Assembly (NCBI RefSeq): GCF_030272615.1
Contig: NC_081412.1
Span: 692,794,083 to 692,858,082 of the forward strand
Length of the DNA: 64,000 bases
Reading direction: 5' to 3'
Origin: Cryptomeria japonica
Taxonomy: Eukaryota > Streptophyta > Pinopsida > Cupressales > Cupressaceae
Below the pieces are notes generated by a model, which worked only from the letters and a program-made list of their open reading frames with translations, made no database searches and had not been told where the DNA came from. Of this stretch, positions 45,243 to 57,290 are shown piece by piece. Made by a program: the position numbers and the translations under genes. Position 1 is the first letter of the stretch, and every line of letters starts with the position of its first letter.

Positions 45243-46330
45243 TGTCATGCTCTGTGAAGTGTACCTGTACCTGCAACCACAATGCACTCAATAAATCATT
45301 ACAAGAATGGTTAGAAAATTTAAATCAAAGAAAGACAAAACCATAGCTAATTGACTTATTGCCTCCTAGTAAATGCGAGTATGAAAAATGCTCTTAGATC
45401 TGATTATGCATATTCCAGTGACTTGACTACACTTAGATGGAGGATTTTAATGATGAAAATGCATGATCTAGCACAAATAGCATGCTTAAGCCATATGATT
45501 TCATGATTGATCTAGAAAATGAACTAATATTGAGATGCAATTAAGCTAATATTGAGCATGATAACATTGCTAAAGAATGATAAACTAGAAGCTAGATGCC
45601 TATAGTAACAATGCATAAGATGAAAATGAGATGGGATCAATATTGCTCAAAATGAGGTCTATCTATAGGATTTTCCAAGGCTAGGGGTGAGGTGTCAAGA
45701 ATCAATGGTTAAATTAGAGTACGCTGGCAAAGGGGTTGGATTAAAGGGAACATCTGTCATCTCTATGGTGACAAGTGTCAAGAGGCTTCTAGAAGAGTTA
45801 CATGAAAGGGAACACTTAGTGACAAGTGTCACAAAGGTTCTAGAAGATGTTGGATGAAAGGGGGAATGGTGGTAGGTAGAATGGGTTAGGTTTAAGAGTG
45901 GTTAGGTTTAGGAGTGGTAGAAGTTAGGAGAATTTGAATTTAAAAATTCAAAGAATAGGAAAAGGATAATTAATCTCAACAACTCATGAGTTTGATTTGT
46001 TTTAATTAATTAAAGGATTTAGAAGAAATGATTTTGATGGAGGGAATTAATTAATCAAAGGGGTGAAATGAACCTATTAAGTAAATCCTTAGATTTATTA
46101 ATAAGTAGATGAAAGTGGAGGATTTAATCAAATTGCTTAGTGAATTTAATTAAATTGGGAAGGGGGGGTATTAATTAAATAATTGCTTATTCAATTAATT
46201 ATCTTCAGACCATTTTTAGGTGTATAAAGTTTCTTTTTCAAAGGCATCACATTCTCAAAATTTCCGCATTTTCATATAGCAGTACCAATAAAACAAAGCA
46301 ACTATCCAAGTTTATCATTTGTTTTCATTT
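45243..46330 (-). repeat. 5' LTR of element T, truncated
   Basis: It begins TGTCATGCTCTGTG on the plus strand. It is AT-rich at 45990-46200 with TTAATTAA-type stretches. It is interrupted at 46330 by element K; the remainder would lie beyond K, outside the window. Confidence 0.82.
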
Positions 46331-47129
46331 TGATGAATCAATGATGAATAGTTAGTACAAAAATTACTGAGAGCGGGGGGTGAATCAGTACTAAGAAAAA
46401 TACTTTTCCTTGAACCGGTTTGACTGAGAACACTGCACTTGACTGGCAAGCAATAACACCGATCTAAACCAGATTACTATCGATAAAACACAATGAAAGA
46501 CATAAACTGGTAACTCAGCTTTCCACACAATCTAACATCTTATTTTCACTTCACCCATATGCATACACTAGTAATACTTTCAATAGAAATGTAAAGACTT
46601 ACTGGTTCAACATGCTTTATCACTTAACAAAGAATAACAAAGCATCACATGAAAAGCATCATGCATAACACACATATTTTTCACATGGAAACCCAACTAG
46701 GAAAAACCACAGTGGGGATGAACACCCACAAGTTGTTCTTTGAACCCTTTTGAAGTCCGCTCGGTTAGGAACCTAGTCTGGTTAAAGACTTTACAATAGG
46801 TTTTGTTAGGAACCGATCCTTCTAGGGATCACCTGGTTAAGGGATGGCTAAAATACCCGGTTAAGGGTTAAACCCTGTTAAAGGTTACCTTTTTAGAGGA
46901 TTTTAAGAACTCAATGATTTTGAGTCACCCTGTTAAAGGATTTATAGCAAGCCGGTTAAAGCTACCTTGTTAAGGAATTTTCCAACTATTGAAGTGGTTA
47001 GAGGTCAATAGGTATTACAATGATCTGGTAATAGCACTCAATGCCAATGTAGATCTACTTTAGTTCCTTCCTTCTACAATCACACTCTGCGGGTATCTAT
47101 TCTCTTATCTGGTCTGGCAAGAATCACAT
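46331..47129 (-). repeat. 3' LTR of K, left part
   Basis: It starts TGATGAATCAATGATG, like the 5' LTR at 59928. The U5 motif complement GAGAGCGGGGGGTGAATCAG lies at 46370-46390. It is interrupted by F at 47129/47130. Confidence 0.88.
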
Positions 47130-48243
47130 TGATGAATACTAAGAGGGGGGGTGAATTAGTATGCCAAAAATATTTGTACTTAAACACCTTGCTAGACTAA
47201 TAGTGAACCGGTAAAATAGTTTAGCAGACAAACTGGTTAGCACACATGCAAACCAAATAGAAAATAATGCATTAACACATAGAAGCACAAACACCATAAC
47301 ACAAGAGATTTTGACGTGGAAACCCAAAAGGGAAAAACCACGGTGAGATGGAACTCACAAGTAACTATATGTAGAATAAGAACTAGACCAGTTAAGGTCA
47401 GACTGGTTAAGGTCATACAATGTTCTTTACTAGAATAGATCCTATTAGGAATCTCAATCTCTGTTAGGAGATAAGTCCGATTAAAGACTACCTTGCTAGA
47501 GGATTTTAGATCCATAGATGTGAACCACCTTGTTAGAGGATTTACAAAAGGCTTTTTAGGCCTGCCCAGTTAAGGGCTTCAAACTTGTCGAAGATGTGAG
47601 TAATCAACAAGTGAGTGATCTAGCTAATAGCACAAATTGCTTGGTTAGATCCTTGATAGCATGTTCCTAATGCATTCCAGCATTACTTCAGTTTTCTACA
47701 CATTCATACTCTCTCTAACTCATCAACCACCTTAAACCCTTGCAACAACATCAACTACCTAAAACCCTAGACATGATGTCCTTATAAAGGAATCTAATTT
47801 CATGTCGGTCCAATAGGATTACAATACAATTTCCTAGGTTCAATGCATCTAGACATATTTGGTAACATGACACAAAAAGCACTGTTGAAGTGTCAACACC
47901 GTCAAACAATCGGTGGATGGTAACTCATCACAAAGTATTACTAGTTGATACAGAATACCGGTTTAAGAAAAATACTAGTTGCCAGTTTGACAAAATGAAG
48001 ACTGGGAAATATATGTTCTGCCACTTTGATCCTTCGTACCACTTGAGATCCTCAAACCGCATGGGGTCAACATACCGCTTTAGATTGACTTTTTGCAAAA
48101 CACCAATAGTCTAAGGACTATAATGCATCATAGCAGTTGGAACAAGTACTGGTTGAGCTTTAACTTATACATACAAAAATGATCTCAATGTAAGTGTGTG
48201 TCCATCAATGACAATCACAACATAATCATCAAAAATGCCAACA
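47130..48243 (-). repeat. 3' LTR of F
   Basis: It runs TGATGAATACTAAG to AAATGCCAACA on the plus strand. It is the reverse complement of the B LTR family. Confidence 0.9.
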
Positions 48244-48423
48244 ATCTCCCCCTTTGGAATTGATGGCAACACTTAGGAAATTTTGACATCTAAGTGTTTT
48301 ACAACAAAAATATGCCAAAATCAAAATTACTCCCCCTAAGCATATACACTATCCCTTTTGCAGAAAATACAATGTATACTACTTTTTTAACAGAAATAAC
48401 ATGAAAGTATACATCCAAACATT
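48244..48423 (-). other. F 3' untranslated region and polypurine tracts
   Basis: On the minus strand, AAAGGGGGAGAT abuts the LTR. TTAGGGGGAGTAAT lies near 48330 and AAAGGGGGAGAAG near 48437. Confidence 0.82.
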
Positions 48424-51400
48424 CAAAATTTATACTTCTCCCCCTTTGCCAACAATGACAACAAAATATTACAGACTAACCCCTGTTTCATTAGTATTAA
48501 AAGAATAAGAGTTTCTGACAATAAGGAATAAAACTTGTCAAAAACTGATTTGAAGTCTTGCAAAAATTGTTTCATAGATAAGGACCAGGACTCAAGTAGG
48601 GAAGTAGGCACTTCCTTCTTTGTCTGCATCAGGGAGACCTATTCTTCCATGGCATCTAGTGTGCTCATCTCTTGAGTCACTATTAAAGCATCTAGATTGA
48701 GATAACATTTCTGAAGTATTTGCAGATGTGGGAGTAGAACCAATTGTAGCTCCTGCAAATCTCATGACCGGGTGCTGATCTCATGCTCTATCTTTGCAGA
48801 CTAGATATGAAACCTATGAACAGTTTGCCCAAAATTTGTAAAAGAGTCATATGGCAGTTTGAAGGTGCTCATGTATGACTGCAAGTCAGATTGAAACTTT
48901 TGCTTTTGTGCAAGCACATCATCACAGAATAGATGGGGTTGGAAAATCTTGCTGAGTAGAAGATTCCCCTCATCCAGAGCATCCCTTATATCTTTTTGTT
49001 CTTTTTGAAGATCGGACTGGAGCTCATTCAACTTCTTCACCGGAGCAATATTTAGAGCTTTTTGATGCTCTTTCTTGTCATTTGCCTCTGTTGCCTCTTC
49101 TAGGCTCTGCACCTGATCATCCACTACTTTTCATAGGAGCTTTAATTGAGCCAGTGATGAATCAGTATTAGGGAGGTTTGTACCGAGTATCAAACTAGTA
49201 AGAGTGTCCACCGCAGCTTGGATCACATCTTGCTCCTTTTTCCTCCATATTACTTCAAGGCGTTCTTGAGCAACCTTGATGCTCTGTAGCAACTCCATTT
49301 CACTTGCAGATTGGAGGTCAATAGGACTGCTGAGGTTAGCCGGTTTGGCTTGACTGTCGGTTGTCTTTGGAGTCTCCATCTGTGCGCTCTTTGCCACTTC
49401 TCCTTCCTTGTCCTCCTCTGCTTTCTTCTTTGCTACTTCTCTTATCTTTTCCTCTTCCTTATCCTCTTTTGCCTTCTTCTTTTTTGCTTCCTTCCACTTC
49501 TCCTCTTCTTTCTCTTCCTCTTCCTTCTTCCTTTTCTCTTCTTCCTTCTGCTTTTCCTCTTCCTTCTTCTTTTTCTCTGCTTCCTTTCTCTTCTCCTCTT
49601 CCTTTCTCTTCTGCTCATCCTCTTTTCTCTTTTCTTCCTATTTCCATTTCTCCTCATCTTCTTCCTTCTTCTTCTTGTCCTCTTCCTTTTTCTTCTTGTC
49701 CTCTTCATCCTTTTCCTTCTTCTCCTCTTCATCCTTCTTCTTCTTCTCCTCTTCCTTCTTCTTTTTCTCCTCTTCATCCTTCTTCTTTTTCTCTTTTTCT
49801 TTCTTCTTCTCCACTTGCTTCTTTACTTCCTCCTTTTTGTCCTCAGTTTCCTTTTGCTTTTCTACCTATTCTGCCTGTTTCTCTTGTCCTGTTGCTTCCG
49901 ATGGTGTACCCTGAGCAACATCTTCTACATCTAGAGCATCAACATCAATAGTGTTGATAGGTTCAACAACCAGATTTCCTTCATCATCGAACACTTCATC
50001 CGGTTTTGATATTACTGGTTCTTGCTCAGCCTTCCTATTGGCTTGACACACTTTGTGAGTATGGGCAGCGGTTGTCATATATAAATTAGTGTCCTTTTTG
50101 ACATCATCAATTCTTCCTTCCAACAACCAGAGTCTTCTTCTTCTAGTGAAGAAGAGTCCTTTATTCTGATTGATGACATCAAACAACTCTAAATTGGACA
50201 GGGCGGGAAAGTATTGTGCAAAAACTTTCTCTCTAATTTCCCATTCCTTCTCTATGGCAATGCACCATTTATTATCTAAGGACTTATACAAAGAATCCAG
50301 TGTCTCGGATCTAATTTCTGAGGGTGACCGGTCATTAGCACATAAATACTTTATTATTTCTTGCTCTACTTCTTCCTTCTCATCATTATTAAAGTCATCA
50401 AAATGATCTACCAAATCATTTAAGAATTTTCTCTTAATATTTTAATTGTTCTTTGACAATGTGTCAAAGGTTTGTAGGAGGAAATATCAATATTTACTAG
50501 TGCAGATGATGTCGGTTCATTCTTTGTCTTTTTCCTTGTCTGTCTCACCTTCTTGGGCTGTTCCTCAAACACTATTTCTTCTGAGTCTGGTGAGTTGGAT
50601 TTAGTCTTCCTCTTTCTCTCAAAGACTTTAGCAGGTGCCACTTTTGGTTTCTTCTTTGTAGGTGACTTCCTGGTTACTTTGGGATTGGCTGCAGTTACCG
50701 GTGTCGATGCCGAAGGCATTGCCTTTCCTTTCTTTTCAGGAGGTTCTACAACTAGTGAAACCCTTTCTAGATAGGTGCCAATTCTCTATGCCTTAGAATC
50801 AGGAGGTGAGGTGATTAGGGTAGAAGCATACCTGCCTAGCATATCATACATCACCTCATAGCCCATAGGCTCTACTTCTTCTTGTTTAGGCTCAACAACC
50901 TCCATTATGCATTCATCAACTTTGATGATAAAGCAAATATCCTCTTCATATTTCTTGATAATATCACTAGATATCCTCATCCTTAGGCTCATCTTGCTTC
51001 CAAACTCATCAAATTACTTGTTCAGAACATCAGGGTAACTAGGTCCAACTGCTTGCAGGCTTTCTTTGATCTACTTGGTAACCGATTGGTCTGCAGACCA
51101 CTGAATATCTCCCACTTCGGGAAAGTAACCTTGGAAGTAGAAAAATAGTCCTACTAGAAGTTGTCCAAACTTGAATTTTAATTCATTATCCTATTTGATT
51201 GACTTAATATTCAACAAAAGTTACCTTTGCATACCGGTGTAGAGCTCAAATGATGCATCTTCCTTGATCATCCGGTAAGCGGCATTTACTACTGCAACAG
51301 ATATAGAGTTGATTCTGGTGGTAGAGAACATCTAGTATCCAATTACCATGCGCGCATATTTCACAAGGTCATCCTTGATGGAATTAACAGTCATTCCTCG

Positions 51401-51868
51401 TGAGTCACTCACTAAACTGGTGAGCTTGGACATTTCCATCTTGCTGACCTTCCTTAGGGCTGGCACTTCCCTTGTATTGTAGAAACCGATGATGGCATGA
51501 ACAGCTTGTGGAATGATATCATATGTTCTCTCGAGGTACATCTTGTCACCATGAACTCTGCTCAGAATGATTCTAATGTGGTCATCTATGAAATCCTCTA
51601 GGAAGTAAACCGCATTGTGAAGTTTCTTCTTCTCCAAAATGCTATACTCCGGTTTAATCTTTTTATCCTTCCCATAGAATAGACCTAGCTATGAATGGAT
51701 CACAAGAGACCCTAGGTCTTCGATTTTGCAGTCTATATAATCTGAAATCCCTTCTTCTACTATAACCCCAGCCGGTATTTGTGACAGAGCATTATATTTC
51801 AATTTTCTTTGAATAAAATCCATAGAATCGACAGTTGCACTAGAACTATCATGAGATGCGGAAGCCAT
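48424..51868 (-). pseudogene. Element F ORF2
   Basis: The minus strand starts at the ATG at 51868 (MASASHDSSSATVDS). The conserved N-terminal region (ILSRVHGDKMYLERTYDI, SSRGMTVNSIKDDLVKYARM-like block, FKFGQLLVGL) is followed by VEPKQEEVEPMGYEVMYDML, a basic region (50719-50540), a helical segment, a long E/K-rich tract (about 49870-49400) and C-terminal helices (KLNELQSDLQKEQKDIRDAL, HLFCDDVLAQKQK). It would give about 1,150 residues. A frame change lies near 50415, and TAG or TAA stops lie near 51690, 51330, 51191-51193, 51085 and 51020. The stop at 51191-51193 matches one in B. The function is not recognised. Confidence 0.75.
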
Positions 51869-52312
51869 GAAAAAATAGAAAACTCAAGAAATACCTTTCG
51901 GAAATTGAGAATTTAGGGCTTTGTAAATTCCACTTCGCCTTCCACTTTGTCAGTTGCTGAATCACTGGTTTGAGTTCTTCTCTTGACCATTTGATATTTG
52001 CTTCTGAATCTTCTTCAAGGTTTCAAGATTCCCTTGAACCACAACTCAAATCACTTTTTCTTTGCTCTGTACTTGAAAAACTTCTTCGAACAAAAAATGA
52101 TAGTGAGAAATGATTTAAAAATTCCTTTTAAACATATTCCTCACTAATCATAATTAATGCTCCACCATTAGGGCATAAACCCTAATTTTCTTTTTACCAT
52201 TTCTGATTTTCCACCAAATGACAAATATCACATACTAGTTAAGGCCTTTTACTAGTGTAAACCAAGGGTTCAAAACATTTCGCTGTTTGCTCCCCCTAAG
52301 CTTTTCTGATGC
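51869..52312 (-). other. Spacer between F ORF1 and ORF2
   Basis: This is noncoding. The minus strand carries CTTAGGGGGAGCAAAC near 52287-52302, just after the ORF1 stop, as in B. Confidence 0.6.
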
Positions 52313-53590
52313 TTAGTTTGCCAGTTCCATCATTTCCACACTAGGTGCAGAAACCAGTTCTTCTTGTAACACCATTGGTTTCTTCTTCCAAGTTTTGTTC
52401 ATATCCACTTGAACAGTGTCAATATCAACCTTTCCTTCTAGTGTGACTGGTATGTCATCCGATATGCTCTTTCTTGATCTGCAAAATCTGGCAATGTGAC
52501 CCGGCTTGTTACAATGATAGTAGACCATTTTAGGTGCTCTCCAAGGTCCATTATTCATATTTCCATTCTTCCTTCTGCATGTTGCAGCAGTGTGACCATG
52601 ACCATGACAAATCCAACAGTTTTCTCTCCATCCAGTTGCTGCTTGATAGCCACCACTTCTTGATTGATGATTGAAGGCATTAAACTAGTTGTGATTCTGG
52701 TTCACAAAAGGTTCCGGACCTACTTCTTGAGTCCTCTGAGGATATCTTCCAATGTTGTTCATAATTGACTTGCATTCAGATGCTCTATGCCCAAACTTAT
52801 TGCATGCATAACAGTTACCATTGAATTTATAGGATCTAGCCTTATCATTTAGAAAATAAGGAAAATTGTTGTAAGCCTTACTCCTACACACATTGGCAGT
52901 ATGTCCTTCTTTAAGACAGTTAAAGCAAATAGGTTTAAAAATTTTCTTACCTTTATCCTTTGATGTCGGTTGATTCTTTGATGCTCCAGCATTTGTACCA
53001 GAGGTCTCACCTTCCTCATGAATGGAATAACCAAGTCCATCAGTATTCTTGATAGGTTTGGCAGATTCAAGCTTTTTCTCTAGCTTGACAGTACTCTTGT
53101 TGAACTTAGCAAGTATTTCCTTTGACTCAGAGAGTTCTTTGGAAATAGTAGCATTTGTCTCCATTAGGTTTGCATTCTCAGAGATGACTATGTTTAGTTC
53201 ACCTTGTACTTCTTCTCTTTCCATTTTTCTCCCATGAAGGTGAGCAGTAAGTGCACTGATCTCTTGCTTCAACTTGGAGATTTCATGATCTTTGTCCTTC
53301 ACTAGATCTTCAGCTTTCCTCTGGTTCTCAAGCTCTTGACACATTCAAATAATTAGTCCTTCCAACTCCTTTCTCAAGTTGGAGTTTGATTCATTCAACT
53401 TCTCTACTTCTTGAATTAGGGCTTCCATGTCCGCTTCATCAGAAGAACTATTTTCAGATAGTTCCATCAGCTTTTCAGCATGTTCTCTCCTCTTTGTTTG
53501 AGATGCCTTATATTTGACCATAAGATCATCATAGGCTTACTCAGACTGAGTGAGCTGATGAGTAAGTTCCCTCAATGTGTATTCCCTCAT
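52313..53590 (-). pseudogene. Element F ORF1: coiled-coil, four-zinc-knuckle protein
   Basis: The minus strand starts at the ATG at 53590 (MREYTLRELTHQLTQ). It has the same coiled coil, hinge (NTDGLGYSIHEEGETSG) and four knuckles as B: CFNCLKEGHTANVC, CYACNKFGHRASEC, CWICHGHGHTAATC (complete here) and YYHCNKPGHIARFC (first cysteine lost, last kept). B and F thus lose different cysteines, which implies four intact knuckles in their ancestor. Stops lie near 53540, 53345 and 52687. The glutamine at the B stop (10644) is intact here. Confidence 0.82.
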
Positions 53591-53626
53591 ATCTCTTTCC
53601 AAGTGGTTAAACTTATAGAAAGGTTG

Positions 53627-53640
53627 GCTCTAATACCAAT
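53627..53640 (-). other. Primer-binding site of F
   Basis: The minus strand reads ATTGGTATTAGAGC, one transition from the B site. Confidence 0.88.
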
Positions 53641-54770
53641 TGATGAATACTAAGAGGGGGGGTGAATTAGTATGCCAAAAATCTTTGTACTAAAATACCT
53701 TGCTAGACTAACAGTGAACTGGTAAAACAGTTTAGCAGACAAACCAGTTAGCACACATGCAAACCAAATAGAAAATAATGCATTCACCCATAGAAGCATA
53801 AACACCATAACACAAGAGATTTTGATGTGGAAAGCCAAATGGGAAAAACCATGGTGAGATGGAACTCACAAGTAATTATCTGTAGAATAGGAACTAGACC
53901 GGTTAAGGTCATACAATGTTCTTTACCAGAACAAATCTTGTTAGGAATCTCAATCTCTGTTAGGAGATAAGTCTGATTAAAGACTACCTTGCTAGAGAAT
54001 TTTAGATCCACAGATGTGAACCACCTTGTTAGAGGATTTAAAAAAGGCTTTTTAGGCCTACCCAATTAAGGGCTTTAGACTTGTCGAAGATGTGAGTAAT
54101 CAACAAGTGAGTGATCTAGCTAATAGCATAGATTGCTTGGTTATATCCTTGATAGCACATTCCTAATGCATTCCATCATTACTTTAGTCTTCTACACATT
54201 CATACTCTCTCTAACTCATCAACCACCTTAAACCCTCGCAACAACATCAACTACCTAAAACCCTAGACATGATGTCCTTATAAAGGAATGTGATTTCATG
54301 TCGGTCCAATAGGATTACAATACAATTTCCTAGGTTCAATGCATCTAGACATATTTGGTAACATGACACAAAAAGCACCGTTGAAGTGTCGGCACCGTTA
54401 AACAATCAGTGGATGGTAACTCATCACAAAATGTCGGTTGGTAACTCATCACAGAGTATTACCGATTCATACAGAATACCGGTTTAAGCAAAATATTGGT
54501 TGCCGGTTTGACAAAATGAAGATTGGAAAATATATGTTCCGCCGCTTTGATCCTTCATACCGCTTGAGATCCTCAAATCGCTTGGGCTCAACATACCGCT
54601 TTAGATCGGTAATCACTTTCTACAAAACACCAATAGTCTAAGGACTATAATGCATAATATCGGTTGGAACAGGTACCAGTTGATCTTTAACTTATACATA
54701 CAAAAATGATCTCAATGCAAGTGTGTATCCATCAATGACAATCACAACATAATCATCAAAAATGCCAACA
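53641..54770 (-). repeat. 5' LTR of F
   Basis: It starts TGATGAATACTAAG and ends AAATGCCAACA. It matches 47130-48243 but carries an extra CACAAAATGTCGGTTGGTAA-like unit near 54425-54450, which duplicates a GGTAACTCATCACA repeat. Confidence 0.9.
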
Positions 54771-55532
54771 ATATCATGTATCTCTGCACTTGGATACACA
54801 CACAACATTTTCCAACAACCTCAACATGAAAAACAAAATCGACCTTATAGGAAATAGATAGGTCGGTAGCATAAACCCTAAACCCTAAATATTTAGGTTA
54901 AGCAATTCAGTCGGTTCAATCCTAACCGTTGATCATATTGCATTGATTAGAACAGTCTTGAACATATCTCAAGACATTCTCCAATGTTTGTTCTTCACTT
55001 CTTATTGGAGGTTGATAACCCATCATGCGTTCTCCACTGATTATAGAGACTTTACACATTCTTGAGGTAGATAGGATCAATCTCCTTCTTGCAAGATCCT
55101 TCACGCGCACAAGGCTAACATGGCAACACAATCTATTTTTCATTACAATTCTAACTCATCATACGATATCATCGGTTGATTCACATAGGCACAGAACACT
55201 TCAACCAGAAACCCTAAAGCTAAGACTACCAACCGGTAGTCATCCCATATGAAACCTTGATATAAAACATTCCATATATCGGTTCACATTCCAACATACC
55301 GGTTCATTTGGACAAACATACTGCTTCACTTTTTCACATATACCGGTTCACATTTCAACATACCAGTTCACTTGGATAGACTGCTTCATTTTTTCACATA
55401 TACCAGTTCACAACATCATACTAGTTCTCTTACAAGTGCTTACTTCAATATACCAGTTCACTCTTCATCATATTGACATCAATGACAACATAGAATATCA
55501 TCATGTCAACATACTCTGCACATATGCCAACA
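54771..55532 (-). repeat. 3' LTR of K, right part
   Basis: This continues 46331-47129. In element orientation it is the U3 region, with seven copies of a TACCGGTTCAC-like motif at 55275-55460. It ends ATGCCAACA. Confidence 0.88.
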
Positions 55533-55775
55533 ATTTCCCCCTTTTGCATTGATGGCAATATACAAAGATATCTATGAGCTTCACATCTTCTCCCCCAATA
55601 CTACAGATATCTTCTCTGCTTCACATTTTCTCCCCCTTTGACAACAATGCCAAAGTGAAGACATAAACATCTATGTTCTACTATGTTGCTCCCCCTAAGG
55701 AGTAGCATCCTTCAACACACCAATCTTGAGAAAAATTTATCAGTGTAAGCCTTGACTGATGTGAAGCACACACCT
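55533..55775 (-). other. K 3' untranslated region and polypurine tracts
   Basis: The minus-strand tract AAAAGGGGGAAAT abuts the LTR. GGGGGAGA, AAAGGGGGAGAA and TTAGGGGGAGCA tracts lie near 55592, 55632 and 55692. Confidence 0.82.
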
Positions 55776-57290
55776 TTAGTTCACCTCTTGAAGGGGTAGT
55801 ACCCCTAATTCACCTCTCAAAAAAGTAAAGGTAGCCTTCGATAGAGGCTTGGTGAATATGTTTGCTAACTATTCCTTACTGGAAACATGTTCCAGTACAA
55901 CTTCTTTGTTCTGAACCTTGTCCATTAAGAAATGATACTTAAGCTCAAAGTGATTGGTTCTAGAATGTAAAACCGGATTCTTGGAGATGTTAATCGCACT
56001 TGTGTTGGCACAAAATATACTTACCAGTTCAGATATAGGAACTTTGAATCCATTTAATACAATTGTCTAGGTGCAGTTCATAAATGCTACAACATACTCT
56101 GCTTTTGCTATAGACTGAGAGATACAACTATGTTTCTTACTCATCCATGAGACTAGTCTTCCACCAAGAAAGAATGCACCACCAGTTGTGCTCTTCCAGT
56201 CACCCACATTACTAGCCCAGTTAACATCTGTAAACACTTTCAGGTTGAAATCATTAATGTATGGATACCATAATCCATAGTCAATAGTTCCCTTTAGATA
56301 TCTTAGAATTTGCTTGACTACTACCAAGTGGGATTCTCTTGGGCTTTTTTGGAACCATGTAGTAATGCCCACTGCATGTGCAATGTTCGGTCTGCTATGT
56401 ACTACATAGTGCAATTTACCAATCATTGATCAGTATTCCTTCTCATTTACCAACCCTAAGTCATCCTCTTTGGATAATTTACAACTGGTCACCATCGGTG
56501 TACCAATCGGTTTGTTGTCTTCCATGCCAAAGGTCTTGAACACCTCTTTGACATATTTGGACTAAGTGATAAAGATTCCATCTTTCACTTGTTGAATCTG
56601 TAGTCCAATGAAGAACTTAATCTCCCCTATAAGTGACATCTCAAACTCCTTTTTCATCTCATCTACAAAATCATGACACATCTTGTCATCTCCTCCAAAG
56701 ATTATGTCATCAACAAATATCTCACAGATCAGAATCTAATCTCCTTCTAACTTCAGGTAGATATTACTATCCTCACTTGTTATCTCAAATTCAATCTTCA
56801 CAATATGGGAGTGCAAGCATTCATACCATGCTCTAGGTGCATGCTTTATTCCATACAAGGCCTTATGTATTCTACACACCATGTCACTATCTTCTAATAG
56901 GGCAAACCCATCTGGTTGCTCTATATACACCTCCTCTTCTAGTATTCCATTCAGAAATGTAGACTTTACATCCATTTGATATACTTCGAATCCCTTGAAT
57001 GTTGCATATGCAAGAAGCATACAAACTCCTTTCAATTTGGCTACTACAGCAAAGGTTTCTCCATAGTCTTATCCTTCTTCTTGGGCATATCCTTTACACA
57101 CCAATCTAGCTTTTTTTCTAACCATTGAGCCATCTTCATTCAACTTATTTTTGAAAACCCATTTGGTGTCAATGACATTTTTATGCTCCGGTCTGGGTAC
57201 CAAAGACCATGTACCATTCTTTTCTATCTAGTCAAGTTCCTCTTCCATTGCCTTGATTGAGTCTTCATCTTTATGTGCCTCTCTGAATGT
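55776..57290 (-). pseudogene. pol: Element K reverse transcriptase and RNase H
   Basis: Minus strand: a YEVYQ-like lead (KGFEVYQMDVKSTFLNG), ALYGIKHAPRAWYE, the expected VDD region near 56700, then RT thumb and RNase H (MIGKLHYVVHSRP, KVFTDVNWASNV, SIAKAEYVVAF) to the terminal ELGVLPLQEVN and a TAA at 55776-55778. The RNase H residue usually D in D-A-D-W is N here. Stops at about 57072, 56738, 56600, 56428 and 56068 fall largely at glutamine, tryptophan or arginine positions of C1. Confidence 0.88.

Larger units (their letters stand above)
35513..46330 (-). mobile_element. Element T: Ty3/gypsy element of Tat type, visible part
   Basis: Minus-strand order from right to left: 5' LTR (cut by K), primer-binding site, long leader, gag, protease, G-patch, linker, RT, RNase H, a second RNase H, integrase. 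The additional RNase H between RT-RH and integrase, and the primer-binding site type, place it in the Tat lineage. The 3' end is cut by D at 35512/35513 and continues outside the window. Confidence 0.9.
47130..54770 (-). mobile_element. Element F: second copy of the B family, minus strand
   Basis: Its LTRs are at 47130-48243 and 53641-54770. The internal order matches B exactly: ORF1 (53590-52313), spacer with a GGGGGAG tract, ORF2 (51868-48424), then polypurine tracts. The flanking K LTR sequence aligns on both sides, but the expected 5-bp duplication is imperfect (CACAT left, ATATC right). Confidence 0.9.

Noticed and set aside
49311-49951. Long plus-strand open frames rich in F, L, S and C that look like membrane proteins
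   Set aside because: They are the antisense of the E/K-rich tract of F ORF2. The low-complexity GAR repeat lacks stops in several frames. The coding frame is the minus-strand one, shared with B.
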